DNA of 63,084 bases from Verrucomicrobiota bacterium (GCA_003176045.1 PSRM01000094.1:1-63084); one strand, 5' to 3'. Shown: positions 16,201-22,738, numbered from the stretch's first letter. The notes: generated by a model not told the origin, from the sequence alone. Translations and numbers: made by a program.

Positions 16201-16410
16201 GGTGACTTCGGACATATTGAACCAAATGGGGGTTTGCGCGGAACTGCTTAACGCAAAGGCGCAAAGGAGCAAAGGCGCAAGAAACAACCTGAACATCCAA
16301 CGTTCAACGTTCAACGTCCAACTTGCGTCGTTTAGGTCCCTTTCGTCCCTGCCGCGCTGGATGTTGGATGTTGAACGTTGAACGTTGAATGTTGGTCTTT
16401 TCATTTTCAT
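13246..16410 (-). CDS. Tail fibre / tailspike-like beta-helix protein
   Basis: 1054 aa from the ATG at 16410, whose ATGA overlaps the stop of the upstream gene. Residues 2-38 are translated words (FNVQRSTSNIQR). A signal-peptide-like segment MFRLFLAPLLLCAFALSSSA follows. Next comes an Asn/Thr-rich stem with many GNGSGLTN and GNFVGN repeats, then a tailspike opening GGGHDDRAKLQGAIDQATN near residue 330. A right-handed beta-helix with VVVENLTL, VTLRNVT and NVLLESCVASNNV rungs follows, and a second GNGSGLTN stem leads to a beta-sandwich C-terminus. Such proteins form trimeric host-binding or glycan-cleaving fibres. A signal peptide is abnormal for a virion protein. An alternative start is the ATG at 16296. 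Two 12-bp-period blocks (15718-15770, 15842-15880) encode the GNFVGN repeats. Confidence 0.65.
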   Translation of the reverse strand: MKMKRPTFNVQRSTSNIQRGRDERDLNDASWTLNVERWMFRLFLAPLLLCAFALSSSAQTPIWFNMSEVTGSGAARAITITPLDGPLGFYGTNIAYSGPITVYPTNTPSGVTALAVTNLVAGNYQITFAGLPQAMNIFWPGDPSITNAADVRIQRSGIVDVFSISTDSFPHQLTNAGNNFAGSFVGNFVGNGSGLTNTAGLTNSQVLTGIPSSTNGNFAGNFVGNLIGNLVAATNYQGTNLAGPINLALGTNMNAASLSGTITNPIVSPSIIGNGAGLTNISPISLISPILQSLATNNAATLTNVLSTNVIYSSKLGCSGDSDLVLGGGHDDRAKLQGAIDQATNGPVEVIIERPTLISTGLTLRSNLRLRGLPGAGLYLAGGANTPVLWNCKWTGTAISPIGCTNVVVENLTLNQNPAQQYEYIMNLTDLTKSTWNHCVLVAVGDNVTLRNVTTIGSRHYAFLLASLGNVLLESCVASNNVAATNHNVSHDAFHFWGNFDSVKVYHCRSANCDDNELALNLNEGDADNSQWSVPGYFIRTLDVQDFQGGGGGSLSISFLDTPDTHTYGDTGYVYSATFKDIRNSSIADMNVGSTPARSFQIGNFYLDGFKKSNLSPAVALDGMNVGSALIKGAQGVFELDLDENNTNVIVTACDAIPDTGDANAVVSLQNIGTANQYPHLVISGCQAHGGGTLCVGGSGGGTVMLSGNQLAGTTLTSGTFFATPSVGLLGPNIYNGVNLTNVTAKALSDGGVTVTQSGGVLNITAPGTGDFVQFGADANGNGLLSVPQVSGGAAATNKMGTFIQVGNHTPGFIGDGNGLTNLNAGNFTSGTVPEAVLTNAAASGLTLDGITTNRGSVWTGGLRNTNFATGNWITLTNGAATLGPTNAGANVTLDGVLGNISFAGTASGNGSGLTNLSRLPMFVGTVQNGTIQPGGSFWPPNAGANSLFLGGLSTIAAGSVALPYDYTLTNLYVWMSYTTISPATNISFTVYTNGAASNYKASVVFGTSGTFTSSSNTAVSVFVPKGTPISMCVSNQGNVSISGAYVGWSSGGF
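15718..15770. repeat. Coding 12-bp repeat block (GNFVGNLIGNLV)
   Basis: Top strand units GACTAAGTTTCC, GATTAAGTTTCC, GACGAAGTTTCC and GGCAAAGTTTCC share the nine-base core of the intergenic arrays (GAYWAAGTT). On the coding strand each unit reads Gly-Asn-Phe/Leu-Val/Ile. A decayed second block lies at 15842-15880. Confidence 0.75.
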
Positions 16411-16805
16411 GGATTCGTAATTGTGGTTATTCCAAACGTATATCTCACCGTCCACCGCAGCCCTTCCACCCCCACCACCCCCACTCCTTTAAGCACCGCG
16501 TTTGCCATCGTCAGCGTCTGCGCATCAAACGTCAGCACCAACGACCCCACCTGATTCAATCTCGCGAGTTCTCCCGCAAAAAACTGCGCCGCCGCATCCC
16601 GGCTCGCGTGGCTTTTGGCCGCCGTGAACACACATTCCCCCGCCTGATTCCCCAGCGCCAACCGCAGCACCGTCGCCGCCCCAAACATCTGCGCCACGTG
16701 CTCGAGCGACTGGGCCCCAAGCTGCTCCAGCTTCATCGTCCATTTGGCCGAGTCATCGCCCAGGTGCGCGAGCGAGCCGCCGGTAGGGGTCCAATCAGCT
16801 TTCAT
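16407..16805 (-). CDS. Small tail protein of the virion cluster
   Basis: 132 aa, MKADWTPTGGSLAHLGDDSA at the start, with a helical middle (EHVAQMFGAATVLRLALG) and a beta-rich end (GVEGLRWTVRYTFGITTITN). There is no signal peptide. Its stop overlaps the ATG of the tail fibre gene (ATGA). It sits downstream of the tail-tube-like gene, so it may be a tail completion or distal tail protein. The start is preceded on the coding strand by four CCTGAAC units in place of a Shine-Dalgarno sequence. Assigned by position. Confidence 0.5.
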   Translation of the reverse strand: MKADWTPTGGSLAHLGDDSAKWTMKLEQLGAQSLEHVAQMFGAATVLRLALGNQAGECVFTAAKSHASRDAAAQFFAGELARLNQVGSLVLTFDAQTLTMANAVLKGVGVVGVEGLRWTVRYTFGITTITNP

Positions 16806-16807
16806 GA

Positions 16808-16834
16808 GGGGTTCAGGGTTCAGGGTTCAGGGCG
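16808..16834. repeat. 7-bp tandem array (GGTTCAG type)
   Basis: Three units lie immediately upstream of the start of the 16407-16805 gene. Similar arrays precede starts at 20295, 25946 and 30622. Confidence 0.8.
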
Positions 16835-16842
16835 CAGCGGGG

Positions 16843-16876
16843 AACTTTGTCGTTAACTTTGTCGTTAACTTAGTCG
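16843..16876. repeat. 12-bp array a5, left arm facing a7
   Basis: Units AACTTTGTCGTT, three copies. It matches the reverse complement of 17480-17512 at 30 of 33 positions, bracketing the 59-codon gene at 17089-17268. Confidence 0.8.
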
Positions 16877-16887
16877 GCTTTTTCAGT

Positions 16888-16916
16888 CCAAAGTCCAAAG
16901 TCCAAAGTCCAAAGCC
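16888..16916. repeat. 9-bp tandem array (GTCCAAAGT type)
   Basis: AGTCCAAAGTCCAAAGTCC units, the same word found at 24385-24415, 32345-32375 and 36430-36463, and in frame in the glycoside hydrolase gene at 45618 and 46230. Confidence 0.8.
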
Positions 16917-16949
16917 TTCGCTAAGTTCGCAACTGGGTGCTTTTCCATG

Positions 16950-16983
16950 CACTTCGTCTTTCACTTCGTCTTTCACGTTGTCT
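16950..16983. repeat. 12-bp array a6 (TTTCACTTCGTC type)
   Basis: Three units in the ACTT...GTC orientation, slightly diverged (CTTCGTC). It lies between arrays a5 and a7. Confidence 0.75.
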
Positions 16984-17022
16984 TAGGGCCAAAGGCCCGT
17001 CTCATACCATGGCCAGTCCGGC

Positions 17023-17130
17023 CCGGACCCCAGGGCAGCGCCCTGGGTAACGGGCCACAAAAACCCATCTGAGCGCTGAAAGCGCGATTCATTGGGCCTT
17101 GGGCGCTTGCTCATCCCGCTGAGCGGGACG
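17023..17130. repeat. REP-like element (GAATCGCGCTTTCAGCGCTC family), inverted copy
   Basis: It contains CCCAGGGCAGCGCCCTGGG, GAGCGCTGAAAGCGCGATTC and CCCGCTGAGCGGG hairpins, the reverse arrangement of 12338-12450. It overlaps the 3' end of the small gene at 17089-17268, so its last codons are element-derived. Confidence 0.7.
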
Positions 17131-17268
17131 GCTCTGCCCAACGTGCTCCGCCAGGTTCTCCAGGGCCGTCCTTAGCCCCCCGATCGCCACGTGCAAATGC
17201 GGTGTTTGAGTCTTCTTGGCCTGCAACTCCTTCAGCAGCCCGTCAATGAGTTTGATTTTCTCTTCCAT
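17089..17268 (-). CDS. 59-aa coiled-coil protein of the tail region
   Basis: ATG at 17268 and stop TGA at 17089. The protein MEEKIKLIDGLLKELQAKKT continues into a helix HVAIGGLRTALENLAEHVGQ and a polar tail. Amphipathic heptads suggest a coiled coil. It lies just after the tail-tube-like gene, where phages carry tail assembly chaperones, and between inverted 12-bp arrays (a5 and a7). The C-terminal codons read from the overlapping REP-like element. Small, but codon use and a clean start support it. Confidence 0.5.
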   Translation of the reverse strand: MEEKIKLIDGLLKELQAKKTQTPHLHVAIGGLRTALENLAEHVGQSRPAQRDEQAPKAQ

Positions 17269-17591
17269 ACTTCGTTTCCTTCGTTTTCTTCTGTTGATTA
17301 TTGGCCCGGCGAAGCCGGTCCGTTGTCATTCAAGGTTCAAGGTTCGATGTTCAAGGTTCGATGTTCGCTGTTTCTCTTGGCTATCGCGTATCGGTTATCG
17401 GCTATTCCTGAACCCTGAGCCCTGAACCCTCCTTCAATGCCAAATACAAAATGCTCAATGCTCAATGCTCAATGAGGCCGACAAAGTTAAGGACAAAGTT
17501 AAGGACAAAGCTTCCACCAACCTGGCACCTGATACCTGGCACATGGCACATGACACCTGACACCTGACACATGACACATGACACCTGACAC
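17269..17591. repeat. Word-rich gap with array a7
   Basis: GGTTCAAGGTTCGATGTTCA words (17330-17370), CCTGAACCCTGAGCCCTGAA (17407-17430), CAATGCTCAATGCTCAATG (17450-17475), 12-bp array a7 at 17480-17512 (GACAAAGTTAAG units) and GACACCTGACACCTGACAC words (17520-17590). No gene seen. Confidence 0.7.
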
Positions 17592-18527
17592 TCATCCCAC
17601 CGTTGCCACCGCATTCGCCGCCCCGGCCGTGAACCCGCGGGTCGTCTCCCACGCCACCTCTCCCTGGCGCAAGGGTTCGATGCCGAACATATATCCGTTC
17701 TCGGTCATGCCGGCCGATTTCAAGACGACCGAGGAACTGCCTCCCGTCAGCGTGAGATCGGCGGCTGCCACGGTGCCGTTTGAAAGCAGCGTCCCATGCG
17801 CGCTGCCCTGCGCATTGCTCTGCGCCTCGATCTGCGCCAGCGTCGGCCCGATCGGGATGCACTTCACACCGCCCAAAAAATTTTTCAGCGTTACGTCCAC
17901 CGTCCCGTAGCCGTCCACATTGATCTCGTCGTATTCGAGCTGCCACGTCACCTGAAAACCCTTTTGCGGAATGATCGTCCCGAATCCCGTCTTGCTGCCC
18001 CACGCTCCCGTCCAACGCACCTTCTTGAAATTCGTCTTTGCGAAAGTGTTGTCCGTGTAGCTCTGCCCCGTCGCCAGCGCGAAGTACGCCCCCGCATCCT
18101 CCGGATAGGCATTGCTCTTCACAATCGCCAGGAACTCCACTTCCGCCGCCCAAAGCTCTGAATCCACGCCCAAATACAGATTCCCCAGCTTCACCAGGGT
18201 CGCGCACGCGTAGGTGAGTTGGTCCCCATTGCGCCCCAGCACCACCAGCGGCGTATCCGAACTCCCCACCAGCGATGCCCCAATCGTCGGATTCAAAATC
18301 GAACTCGGAAAGAGCACCGACAAATTCTCCCACGACCCCCAAAGCGTCAGCGGAATCCGGATGGACAGATTGCGTTTAAACTTATCAATCGTCCCATACA
18401 TCGAAGTCTCCACCGCATTCAACATCGGGGTATGGCGCAGATTGATATCGTTGCGAGTGAACAGCGTCGCGCCGCCGTAGGTGACGATGGCCGGACCTCT
18501 TCCTAAATTGGCTCTGCTAACGGGCAT
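17592..18527 (-). CDS. Tail-tube-like structural protein
   Basis: 311 aa, starting MPVSRANLGRGPAIVTYGGA. The layout is beta-rich with two similar halves: early NLSIRIPLTLWGSWENLSVL and later GFQVTWQLEYDEINVDGYGT followed by VDVTLKNFLGGVKCIPIGPT. This alternation is usual for long-tail tube or major tail proteins. No signal peptide. It follows the connector-like genes and precedes the small tail proteins, the expected place. A 7-bp AATCATA array on the coding strand directly precedes the start. Homology was judged by eye. Confidence 0.55.
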   Translation of the reverse strand: MPVSRANLGRGPAIVTYGGATLFTRNDINLRHTPMLNAVETSMYGTIDKFKRNLSIRIPLTLWGSWENLSVLFPSSILNPTIGASLVGSSDTPLVVLGRNGDQLTYACATLVKLGNLYLGVDSELWAAEVEFLAIVKSNAYPEDAGAYFALATGQSYTDNTFAKTNFKKVRWTGAWGSKTGFGTIIPQKGFQVTWQLEYDEINVDGYGTVDVTLKNFLGGVKCIPIGPTLAQIEAQSNAQGSAHGTLLSNGTVAAADLTLTGGSSSVVLKSAGMTENGYMFGIEPLRQGEVAWETTRGFTAGAANAVATVG

Positions 18528-18712
18528 AGGAATTTATGATTTATGATTTATGATTTATGATTTTTCAGCCGGCGGCGCCGGTAACTCGGAGGAGGACAAA
18601 CGAATGGGGACAAGCGAATGAAAAAAATGGAACTAATTGTCATTCGTTTGTCCCCATTCGTTTGTCTTCATCTTTGCGTCTTTGCATCTTTGCGTCTTTG
18701 CGTTGAGTTGTT
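18528..18712. repeat. Word-rich gap
   Basis: 7-bp TTTATGA array (18531-18562), ACAAACGAATGGGGACAAGC words and CTTTGCGTCTTTGCATCTTT words. No coding potential. Confidence 0.7.
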
Positions 18713-19426
18713 TTAAAACGTCACCACCGCCCGCACGATATTGCTCGGCAGCTTGGTGCGCTCCCACGCCAGCGCGCTCAGCAGCATCCCGCTCACCGGC
18801 AATTGAAATGGTCCGTTGTATAACTGCGCGGTGTTGGCGGGATCGGAGGCGTTCGCCGGCGGAATCGGCGCCGTCCCATCCGTCGTGTAAAAAATCTGCG
18901 CCTGCGAATCCGCGCAGCTCAGTGTCACCTCCGGCCCGCCGCTGATCACCGGATCCAGCGTCCTACCCGAAATATCCTGCGGCATCGGCCCCACCAGCAC
19001 CGAGTCATACACCAACAGCCCCTTGTAACCGTAATTCGGCTTGAGCGCCTGCCCATGATCATCCCCATGTAGCTGTGTCTGCCCGCCGATGGTTTGTCCA
19101 TCCAGCCACCGCAAATTCAGCATCGCCACGTCCTCGGCCGACAGCCCCGTATTATTCACCCGCGGATCGTGCAGGCAGCGGATCACGATACTCAGGTCGT
19201 ACTGCGGCCCCGGCACATTCGGCGTCACCACCCGTAAGGAGGGCATCATCACCAGGCACGACAACCCGATCTTGCCCGCCACCCGCGATTTCCAAGCCGC
19301 CAGCGCCTCCTCCTGGACGGAGTGCAGGACTTCGCGGCGGTAGCTGGTGAACGGGACGGAGGCGGTGTCCGGATTGGCGAGAAGCAAAGCGGTGAGATCG
19401 TCCTGGAGTTGGATGAGAGGGTTCAA
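18713..19426 (-). CDS. Head-tail connector-like protein with chitobiase-type C-terminal domain
   Basis: 237 aa. Residues 1-150 (LIQLQDDLTALLLANPDTAS... GPQYDLSIVIRCLHDPRVNN) resemble Mu gp37-type (DUF1834-like) connection proteins in size, position and mixed alpha/beta pattern. The C-terminal part has VTLSCADSQAQIFYTTDGTA followed by YNGPFQLPVSGMLLSALAWE, the signature of the small chitobiase/beta-hexosaminidase C-terminal fold often decorating virion or cell-surface proteins. It lies between the tail-tube-like gene and the gp36-like gene. The start codon falls close to GTGTCAG words on the upstream side. Confidence 0.55.
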   Translation of the reverse strand: MNPLIQLQDDLTALLLANPDTASVPFTSYRREVLHSVQEEALAAWKSRVAGKIGLSCLVMMPSLRVVTPNVPGPQYDLSIVIRCLHDPRVNNTGLSAEDVAMLNLRWLDGQTIGGQTQLHGDDHGQALKPNYGYKGLLVYDSVLVGPMPQDISGRTLDPVISGGPEVTLSCADSQAQIFYTTDGTAPIPPANASDPANTAQLYNGPFQLPVSGMLLSALAWERTKLPSNIVRAVVTF

Positions 19427-19432
19427 GAGAGT

Positions 19433-19470
19433 GTCAGGTGTCAGGTGTCAGGTGTCAGGTGTCAGGTGCT
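19433..19470. repeat. 7-bp tandem array (GTGTCAG type)
   Basis: Four or five units of GTGTCAG lie directly upstream of the 18713-19426 gene and beside 12-bp array a8. Related units occur at 17520, 22210, 31840, 37415 and 57240. Confidence 0.8.
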
Positions 19471-19481
19471 GCGGCTCGAGG

Positions 19482-19515
19482 CACTTCGTCTTTCACTTTG
19501 TCTTTCACTTTGTCT
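19482..19515. repeat. 12-bp array a8, left arm
   Basis: Three TTTCACTTTGTC-type units; pairs with a9. Confidence 0.85.
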
Positions 19516-19540
19516 GTTTGTATTTTCGGTGTTAACGCTT

Positions 19541-19759
19541 ATGCCTCACACATTTCCAGAGCTTCCAGGTTGGTCATTCGATGCAAAGGAGGTCTCCGCT
19601 GGCGTTTACCGAGTATTCGGACGCGATCTACCCGGTCGAAACGTTGAGGCAACCGGCCTTGACCCGGACGCACTCATTGAAAAATGCAGACGCGCGGCGC
19701 TTGAGATCATGGCTGGCGTTACGAAGTCCAGCGACTCCACGGGAGGTAAGAAACCATAA
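19541..19759 (+). CDS. Small conserved-type cargo protein between inverted arrays
   Basis: 72 aa, MPHTFPELPGWSFDAKEVSA continuing GVYRVFGRDLPGRNVEATGLDPDALIEKCRR in outline. It resembles a family of short bacterial proteins with a WxF...EVSAGVY...GRD..GR..E.TG.DPD.L...C pattern, of unknown function (recognised from memory, not searched). It reads against the virion genes and is enclosed by 34-bp inverted 12-bp arrays 25 bp before its start and 28 bp after its stop. The longer reading from 19322 passes through repeat words and is rejected. A passenger gene is the best reading. Confidence 0.55.
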   Translation: MPHTFPELPGWSFDAKEVSAGVYRVFGRDLPGRNVEATGLDPDALIEKCRRAALEIMAGVTKSSDSTGGKKP

Positions 19760-19787
19760 CCGCTTTCTTTCCAAGGCTACCACAGAG

Positions 19788-19821
19788 AGACAAAGTGAAA
19801 GACAAAGTGAAAGACAAAGTG
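19788..19821. repeat. 12-bp array a9, right arm
   Basis: GACAAAGTGAAA units, reverse complement of a8 with one mismatch. Confidence 0.85.
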
Positions 19822-19856
19822 CTCCCCAAAGAACCCGCGACGTCCTTCGCGAATAA

Positions 19857-19892
19857 CTTTGAACTTTGAACCTTGAACTTTGAACTCTCATA
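19857..19892. repeat. 7-bp tandem array (TTTGAAC/CTTGAAC type)
   Basis: Five units lie directly at the 3' end of the 19888-20295 gene. The same word occurs at 32610-32650, 55980-56010 and 61065-61078. Confidence 0.75.
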
Positions 19893-20295
19893 TCCCCTCC
19901 TCCCGCTCCACCCCAAACCGATGCCGTCTCCTGCCCACCGCCGGCCCGCTCACCCTCCCAATCTTCGCCTGCCCCACCTTCTCCAAATAATCCACCGCCT
20001 CCTCATACGCCGCCTCTCTCTGCCTCGTCTGCACCGCCTCATTTTTCGCCACTCCCTCACTCACAAACCGCCACAACGCAATCGCGATCGCCCGCCCTTT
20101 GAGGCCTTCCGGAATCTGCCCCTCCGGCCCCAGGTCGCGCTCTGAAAACTCGTAAGCCTGCCGAATCTGCGCCGTCACCCCCAAGCAGATCGCGGCCAGG
20201 TCATCGCGCCCCTTTATCGCCGCAATCCCAATCCGCTCCGCAGAGGTGGCGGGAAGGACGTCGAGATCGGTAAAGGTGGTCCAGGATTCGGGCAT
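19888..20295 (-). CDS. Mu gp36-like (DUF1320-like) head-tail connection protein
   Basis: 135 aa. MPESWTTFTDLDVLPATSAE opens with a short beta region, then helices (LAAICLGVTAQIRQAYEFSE... FVSEGVAKNEAVQTRQREAA YEEAVDYLEKVGQ). This all-helical pattern and length fit the DUF1320/gp36 adaptor family that lies downstream of the capsid gene in Mu-like and many siphophages. Three GGTTCAG units sit directly upstream of the ATG on the top strand. The C-terminus ends in a basic stretch. Confidence 0.6.
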   Translation of the reverse strand: MPESWTTFTDLDVLPATSAERIGIAAIKGRDDLAAICLGVTAQIRQAYEFSERDLGPEGQIPEGLKGRAIAIALWRFVSEGVAKNEAVQTRQREAAYEEAVDYLEKVGQAKIGRVSGPAVGRRRHRFGVEREEGI

Positions 20296-20320
20296 AGGGT
20301 TCAGGGTTCAGGGTTCAGGA
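20296..20320. repeat. 7-bp tandem array (GGTTCAG type)
   Basis: Three units lie immediately 5' to the 19888-20295 gene start. Confidence 0.8.
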
Positions 20321-20323
20321 GTG

Positions 20324-20353
20324 AAACTTTGTCGTTAACTTTGTCCTTAACTC
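20324..20353. repeat. 12-bp array a10a, left arm
   Basis: AACTTTGTCGTT followed by AACTTTGTCCTT; exact inverse of 21218-21247. Confidence 0.85.
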
Positions 20354-20367
20354 AGGGCTCAGGGGGC

Positions 20368-20445
20368 AACTTAGTCGCAAACTTAATCGCAAACTTAGTC
20401 GGCAGTGTTCGGGAGAAGCTTTCGATTAAGTTTTCGATTAAGTTC
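20368..20445. repeat. Short inverted pair of 12-bp arrays (a10b/a10c)
   Basis: The left arm at 20368-20401 is of the AACTTAATCGCA type and the right arm at 20420-20445 has GATTAAGTTTTC units, separated by about 18 bp. It could form a long hairpin in DNA or RNA. Confidence 0.75.
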
Positions 20446-20538
20446 TCTCTGCGTCCGCCGGGTAACCAGCCCGGAAAACCCGGCGGACGCGCCTTTCACC
20501 CAAGGTCAGTGGTCAGTGGTCAGTGGTCAGTGGTCTCC

Positions 20539-21033
20539 TCAGAAGTTTGGGTATTGCCACACCAAACTCGTATTCGTCAGCGTCCCGCTGCCCGCCGCGT
20601 TCGAGATTCCCGACACCACCAGAAACGTGAAGCCCTCGAGCTGCGCGCGCGACCAATTGGTCACAAATGCCGTGCTCGTCGTCCCTCCCGGCGTCACCGT
20701 CCACGTCCACACATTCGTGCTGATGTTGGTGCCATCCAGGCTCGGCTGCAGGTAGATCGGGCAGGGCGGACTGGTAGCCGCGCTCATCTTGCCCACCCAC
20801 TGCAACGCCAACCCCCGCCCCTGGCTGACGGGGATCCACGAGTTGAGGCCATTGGAGACGACGCTCGCCGTCACGAACGTCGGTATGTTCGTCGCGGTGC
20901 CCATGGTCGTGGGATAACCTTGCGAGTCAGCCCTCACGGACAAGACCACAGGACCACTGACCACTGACCACAGGACCAAAACGCTCAACCCCAGCAGGGC
21001 CGCGGCGCCAATTTTTTTCGTTAAGTTCTTCAT
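20539..21033 (-). CDS. Exported 164-aa protein inside the inverted-array cassette
   Basis: It begins MKNLTKKIGAAALLGLSVLV, an evident signal peptide whose later part (LWSVVSGPVVLSVRAD) is read from GTGGTCAGTGGTCC words. The mature part is beta-rich with Asn/Thr/Ser (TATNIPTFVTASVVSNGLNS, GFTFLVVSGISNAAGSGTLT). It lies between the capsid gene and the gp36-like gene, where phages have no exported protein, and the whole gene is framed by perfect 30-bp inverted arrays. I see it as an inserted passenger or a capsid-fibre-like protein. Function unknown. Confidence 0.5.
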   Translation of the reverse strand: MKNLTKKIGAAALLGLSVLVLWSVVSGPVVLSVRADSQGYPTTMGTATNIPTFVTASVVSNGLNSWIPVSQGRGLALQWVGKMSAATSPPCPIYLQPSLDGTNISTNVWTWTVTPGGTTSTAFVTNWSRAQLEGFTFLVVSGISNAAGSGTLTNTSLVWQYPNF

Positions 21034-21217
21034 ATCTTCTTTTTCTCTATTGAGTTCTTATTCGTGTTAATTCGTGTAATTCGTGTCTTCGTTTTCTTTG
21101 TTTGCTTCTGTTGGTTTTTCTTCACCACTGAGGCACAGAGGCACAGAGGTGGAACCTGTTCCTCCTCTGTGTCTCTGTGTCTCTGTGGTTCATATTCTGT
21201 CTCTGTGTTGTTCGATT
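21034..21217. repeat. Word-rich upstream region of the 164-aa gene
   Basis: CGTGTTAATTCGTGTAATTC words (21060-21085), GAGGCACAGAGGCACAGAGG (21125-21150) and GTGTCTCTGTGTCTCTGTGG (21170-21190). No gene. Confidence 0.65.
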
Positions 21218-21247
21218 GAGTTAAGGACAAAGTTAACGACAAAGTTT
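21218..21247. repeat. 12-bp array a11, right arm
   Basis: Exact inverse of 20324-20353. Its last two bases belong to the TAA stop of the capsid gene. Confidence 0.85.
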
Positions 21248-22202
21248 AGGACTTGATCGCGCCGACGGCGGCGGTGTTGGTGACGACGGGCAGCGTGGTC
21301 CAATCCATCTTTAACACCTGGTCCCTCTGGTCCACGGTGGTGTAGCTGCCGCTGCGGAAGAAGCCGCCCATGCGCGCGAAGGTCTTCATGAAGCTCGGGT
21401 CCATCCGATTCGGCGTGCTGTTGCTCGCGAACACAATCACCATCGTGTCCAGCAGGAACTGGATATTCTCCGCCTGACCGGGCGCGCTCTGATCAATGAC
21501 CATCATCGAAAGCTCGACCTCCGGATTGGTCATCAGCAGCCCGCCCACATCCGCGATGCTCGGCGACACCGTGCCCACCTTCCCGCCGCCTTTTTCCGCC
21601 ACGCCGGCCGAAACGATGTAGCGCCGTTTCACATTGGCGTTATTCCGGAACTGCTTGAACTTCGTAGTGCCGAACAGCACCTTCACCGGCGCGCCGTTCT
21701 TGGCGCCTTTCGCCACCGCCAGGATCATGTCATCCAGGATCGCGATCGGGTCCACGTTGTCGTTGGTGAAATCCGCTGCTTTGCTCAGTGTCGAGTTGCT
21801 AGCAGCGGTCTGGGCGGCGCTCACGATCTCATTCTCCAGCGCCAGGGCCGAGGCATCCGCCAGGACCGATTGCGCTTCCATGATCGCGAACTGCAATCCC
21901 TCGTCCGAGAGTTGCTCGGCGTTCGGGATGGGAAAATCCAGCGCATTGGGTTCGAGCGTCTGGTTGGCGTCATCGCCCGCGAACCCGAGCACCGTGGCCG
22001 GACTGCCGGGCTGCCTCTTGGTGTTGGGGACGCGATAGCGGTTCTGTTCCGTGTACTTTTTGTAACGGAACGTGAGGTCAGGCACCTCGCAGATGGGCGC
22101 AATGAATTGGCCCACGGGCCGGATCGCTTTTTGCGAAGCGGTGATCGCGAAGTTTTGAAGCAACGGTGAGGTTGCGAGCTGGGCTAAACGTGTTTCTGCC
22201 AT
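21246..22202 (-). CDS. Major capsid protein
   Basis: 318 aa, MAETRLAQLATSPLLQNFAI at the start. The features fit HK97-fold capsids of the Mu-like/SPP1-like group: an N-terminal arm with VGQFIAPICEVPDLTFRYKK, an E-loop region, ALENEIVSAAQTAASNSTLS helices, an NGAPVKVLFGTTKFKQFRNN spine segment and a C-terminal FASNSTPNRMDPSFMKTFAR...VDQRDQVLKMDWTTL A-domain. It lies directly downstream of the decoration gene. No scaffold-like extension, so scaffolding must come from the protease gene product. Strong call from context and pattern. Confidence 0.75.
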   Translation of the reverse strand: MAETRLAQLATSPLLQNFAITASQKAIRPVGQFIAPICEVPDLTFRYKKYTEQNRYRVPNTKRQPGSPATVLGFAGDDANQTLEPNALDFPIPNAEQLSDEGLQFAIMEAQSVLADASALALENEIVSAAQTAASNSTLSKAADFTNDNVDPIAILDDMILAVAKGAKNGAPVKVLFGTTKFKQFRNNANVKRRYIVSAGVAEKGGGKVGTVSPSIADVGGLLMTNPEVELSMMVIDQSAPGQAENIQFLLDTMVIVFASNSTPNRMDPSFMKTFARMGGFFRSGSYTTVDQRDQVLKMDWTTLPVVTNTAAVGAIKS

Positions 22203-22315
22203 ATAAATAAGTGTTTAAGTGTCAGGTTTTTAAGTGTCAGGTTTGTTTCCGTGCCAGGTGCTCCGGTGTCAGATGTCACGTGACACATGACACTTGGCAC
22301 ATGACACTCAATTCA
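22203..22315. repeat. GTGTCAGG / GACACATG word stretch
   Basis: AAGTGTCAGGTTTTTAAGTG and GTGACACATGACACTTGGCA words fill the junction between the decoration and capsid genes. Confidence 0.65.
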
Positions 22316-22738
22316 TTAAAACGTCACGCTGATCGCGCCGATGCGGCGGGCTTTCACGAGCTGGCCATCCGTCCCCGCTTCCTCCGCGATCGCAATCACC
22401 TGCTTGGCGCCGGCGCCGCCGGCGGGGACATAGACTTTGCCCCAGTCGGTGCTCAGCACGAGCTGGTCGCCGGGATTGCAGGCGCCTTTGAGGACGACGC
22501 GGAAGTTTTCCTCCATGCCGGGGGCTTCGGCAGCCACGTTGTTGCCGGCGACGTCGCCGGATGCGCCGACGTAGATGGCGAAATCGGTCTGGCTGCCGGG
22601 CAGGTCGAACTTGGCGACGCCGCCGTCGTTAACGATTTTCCAAAGCAGGTTTTCTTTGCCAGTGAGATCGGATTTAGCCAGCAGATTGATGTCACCACGC
22701 TTGGTGTCGCTCTGGCTGGGATTCAAAATAATGTTCAT
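22316..22738 (-). CDS. Head decoration protein-like
   Basis: 140 aa, MNIILNPSQSDTKRGDINLL. A small beta-rich protein with PGDQLVLSTDWGKVYVPAGG and KQVIAIAEEAGTDGQLVKAR strands, the pattern of capsid cement (HDPD/gpD-type DUF2190-like) proteins. It lies between the protease/scaffold gene and the capsid gene, as in lambda- and Mu-like heads. The start codon is directly preceded on the coding strand by five AATCTAA units. Confidence 0.6.
   Translation of the reverse strand: MNIILNPSQSDTKRGDINLLAKSDLTGKENLLWKIVNDGGVAKFDLPGSQTDFAIYVGASGDVAGNNVAAEAPGMEENFRVVLKGACNPGDQLVLSTDWGKVYVPAGGAGAKQVIAIAEEAGTDGQLVKARRIGAISVTF

Larger units (their letters stand above)
19482..19821. other. Inverted-array cassette carrying an opposite-strand gene
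   Basis: The left arm 19482-19515 and right arm 19788-19821 are 34-bp inverted repeats with one mismatch, built from TTTCACTTTGTC units. Between them lies a single + strand gene (19541-19759), opposite in direction to all neighbouring virion genes. Arms and cargo together make a 340-bp unit that looks inserted as one piece. No transposase and no clear target-site duplication were recognised. Confidence 0.6.
20324..21247. other. Cassette with perfect 30-bp inverted arrays around one gene
   Basis: The left arm 20324-20353 and right arm 21218-21247 are exact reverse complements over 30 bp, built from 12-bp units with two different spacers (GTT and CTT) in the matching mirrored order. The enclosed 864 bp contain one gene (20539-21033) plus a smaller inverted pair (20368-20401 / 20420-20445). 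The right arm overlaps the stop codon of the major capsid gene. Confidence 0.65.

Noticed and set aside
16808..16834. Telomere-like GGGTTCA repeat
   Set aside because: The unit is 7 bp with C, short, internal and repeated at many gene edges; no linear end is implied.
19789..19821. CRISPR array
   Set aside because: The repeats are 12 bp with three-base spacers; there are no unique 25-40-bp spacers and no cas genes in the window.
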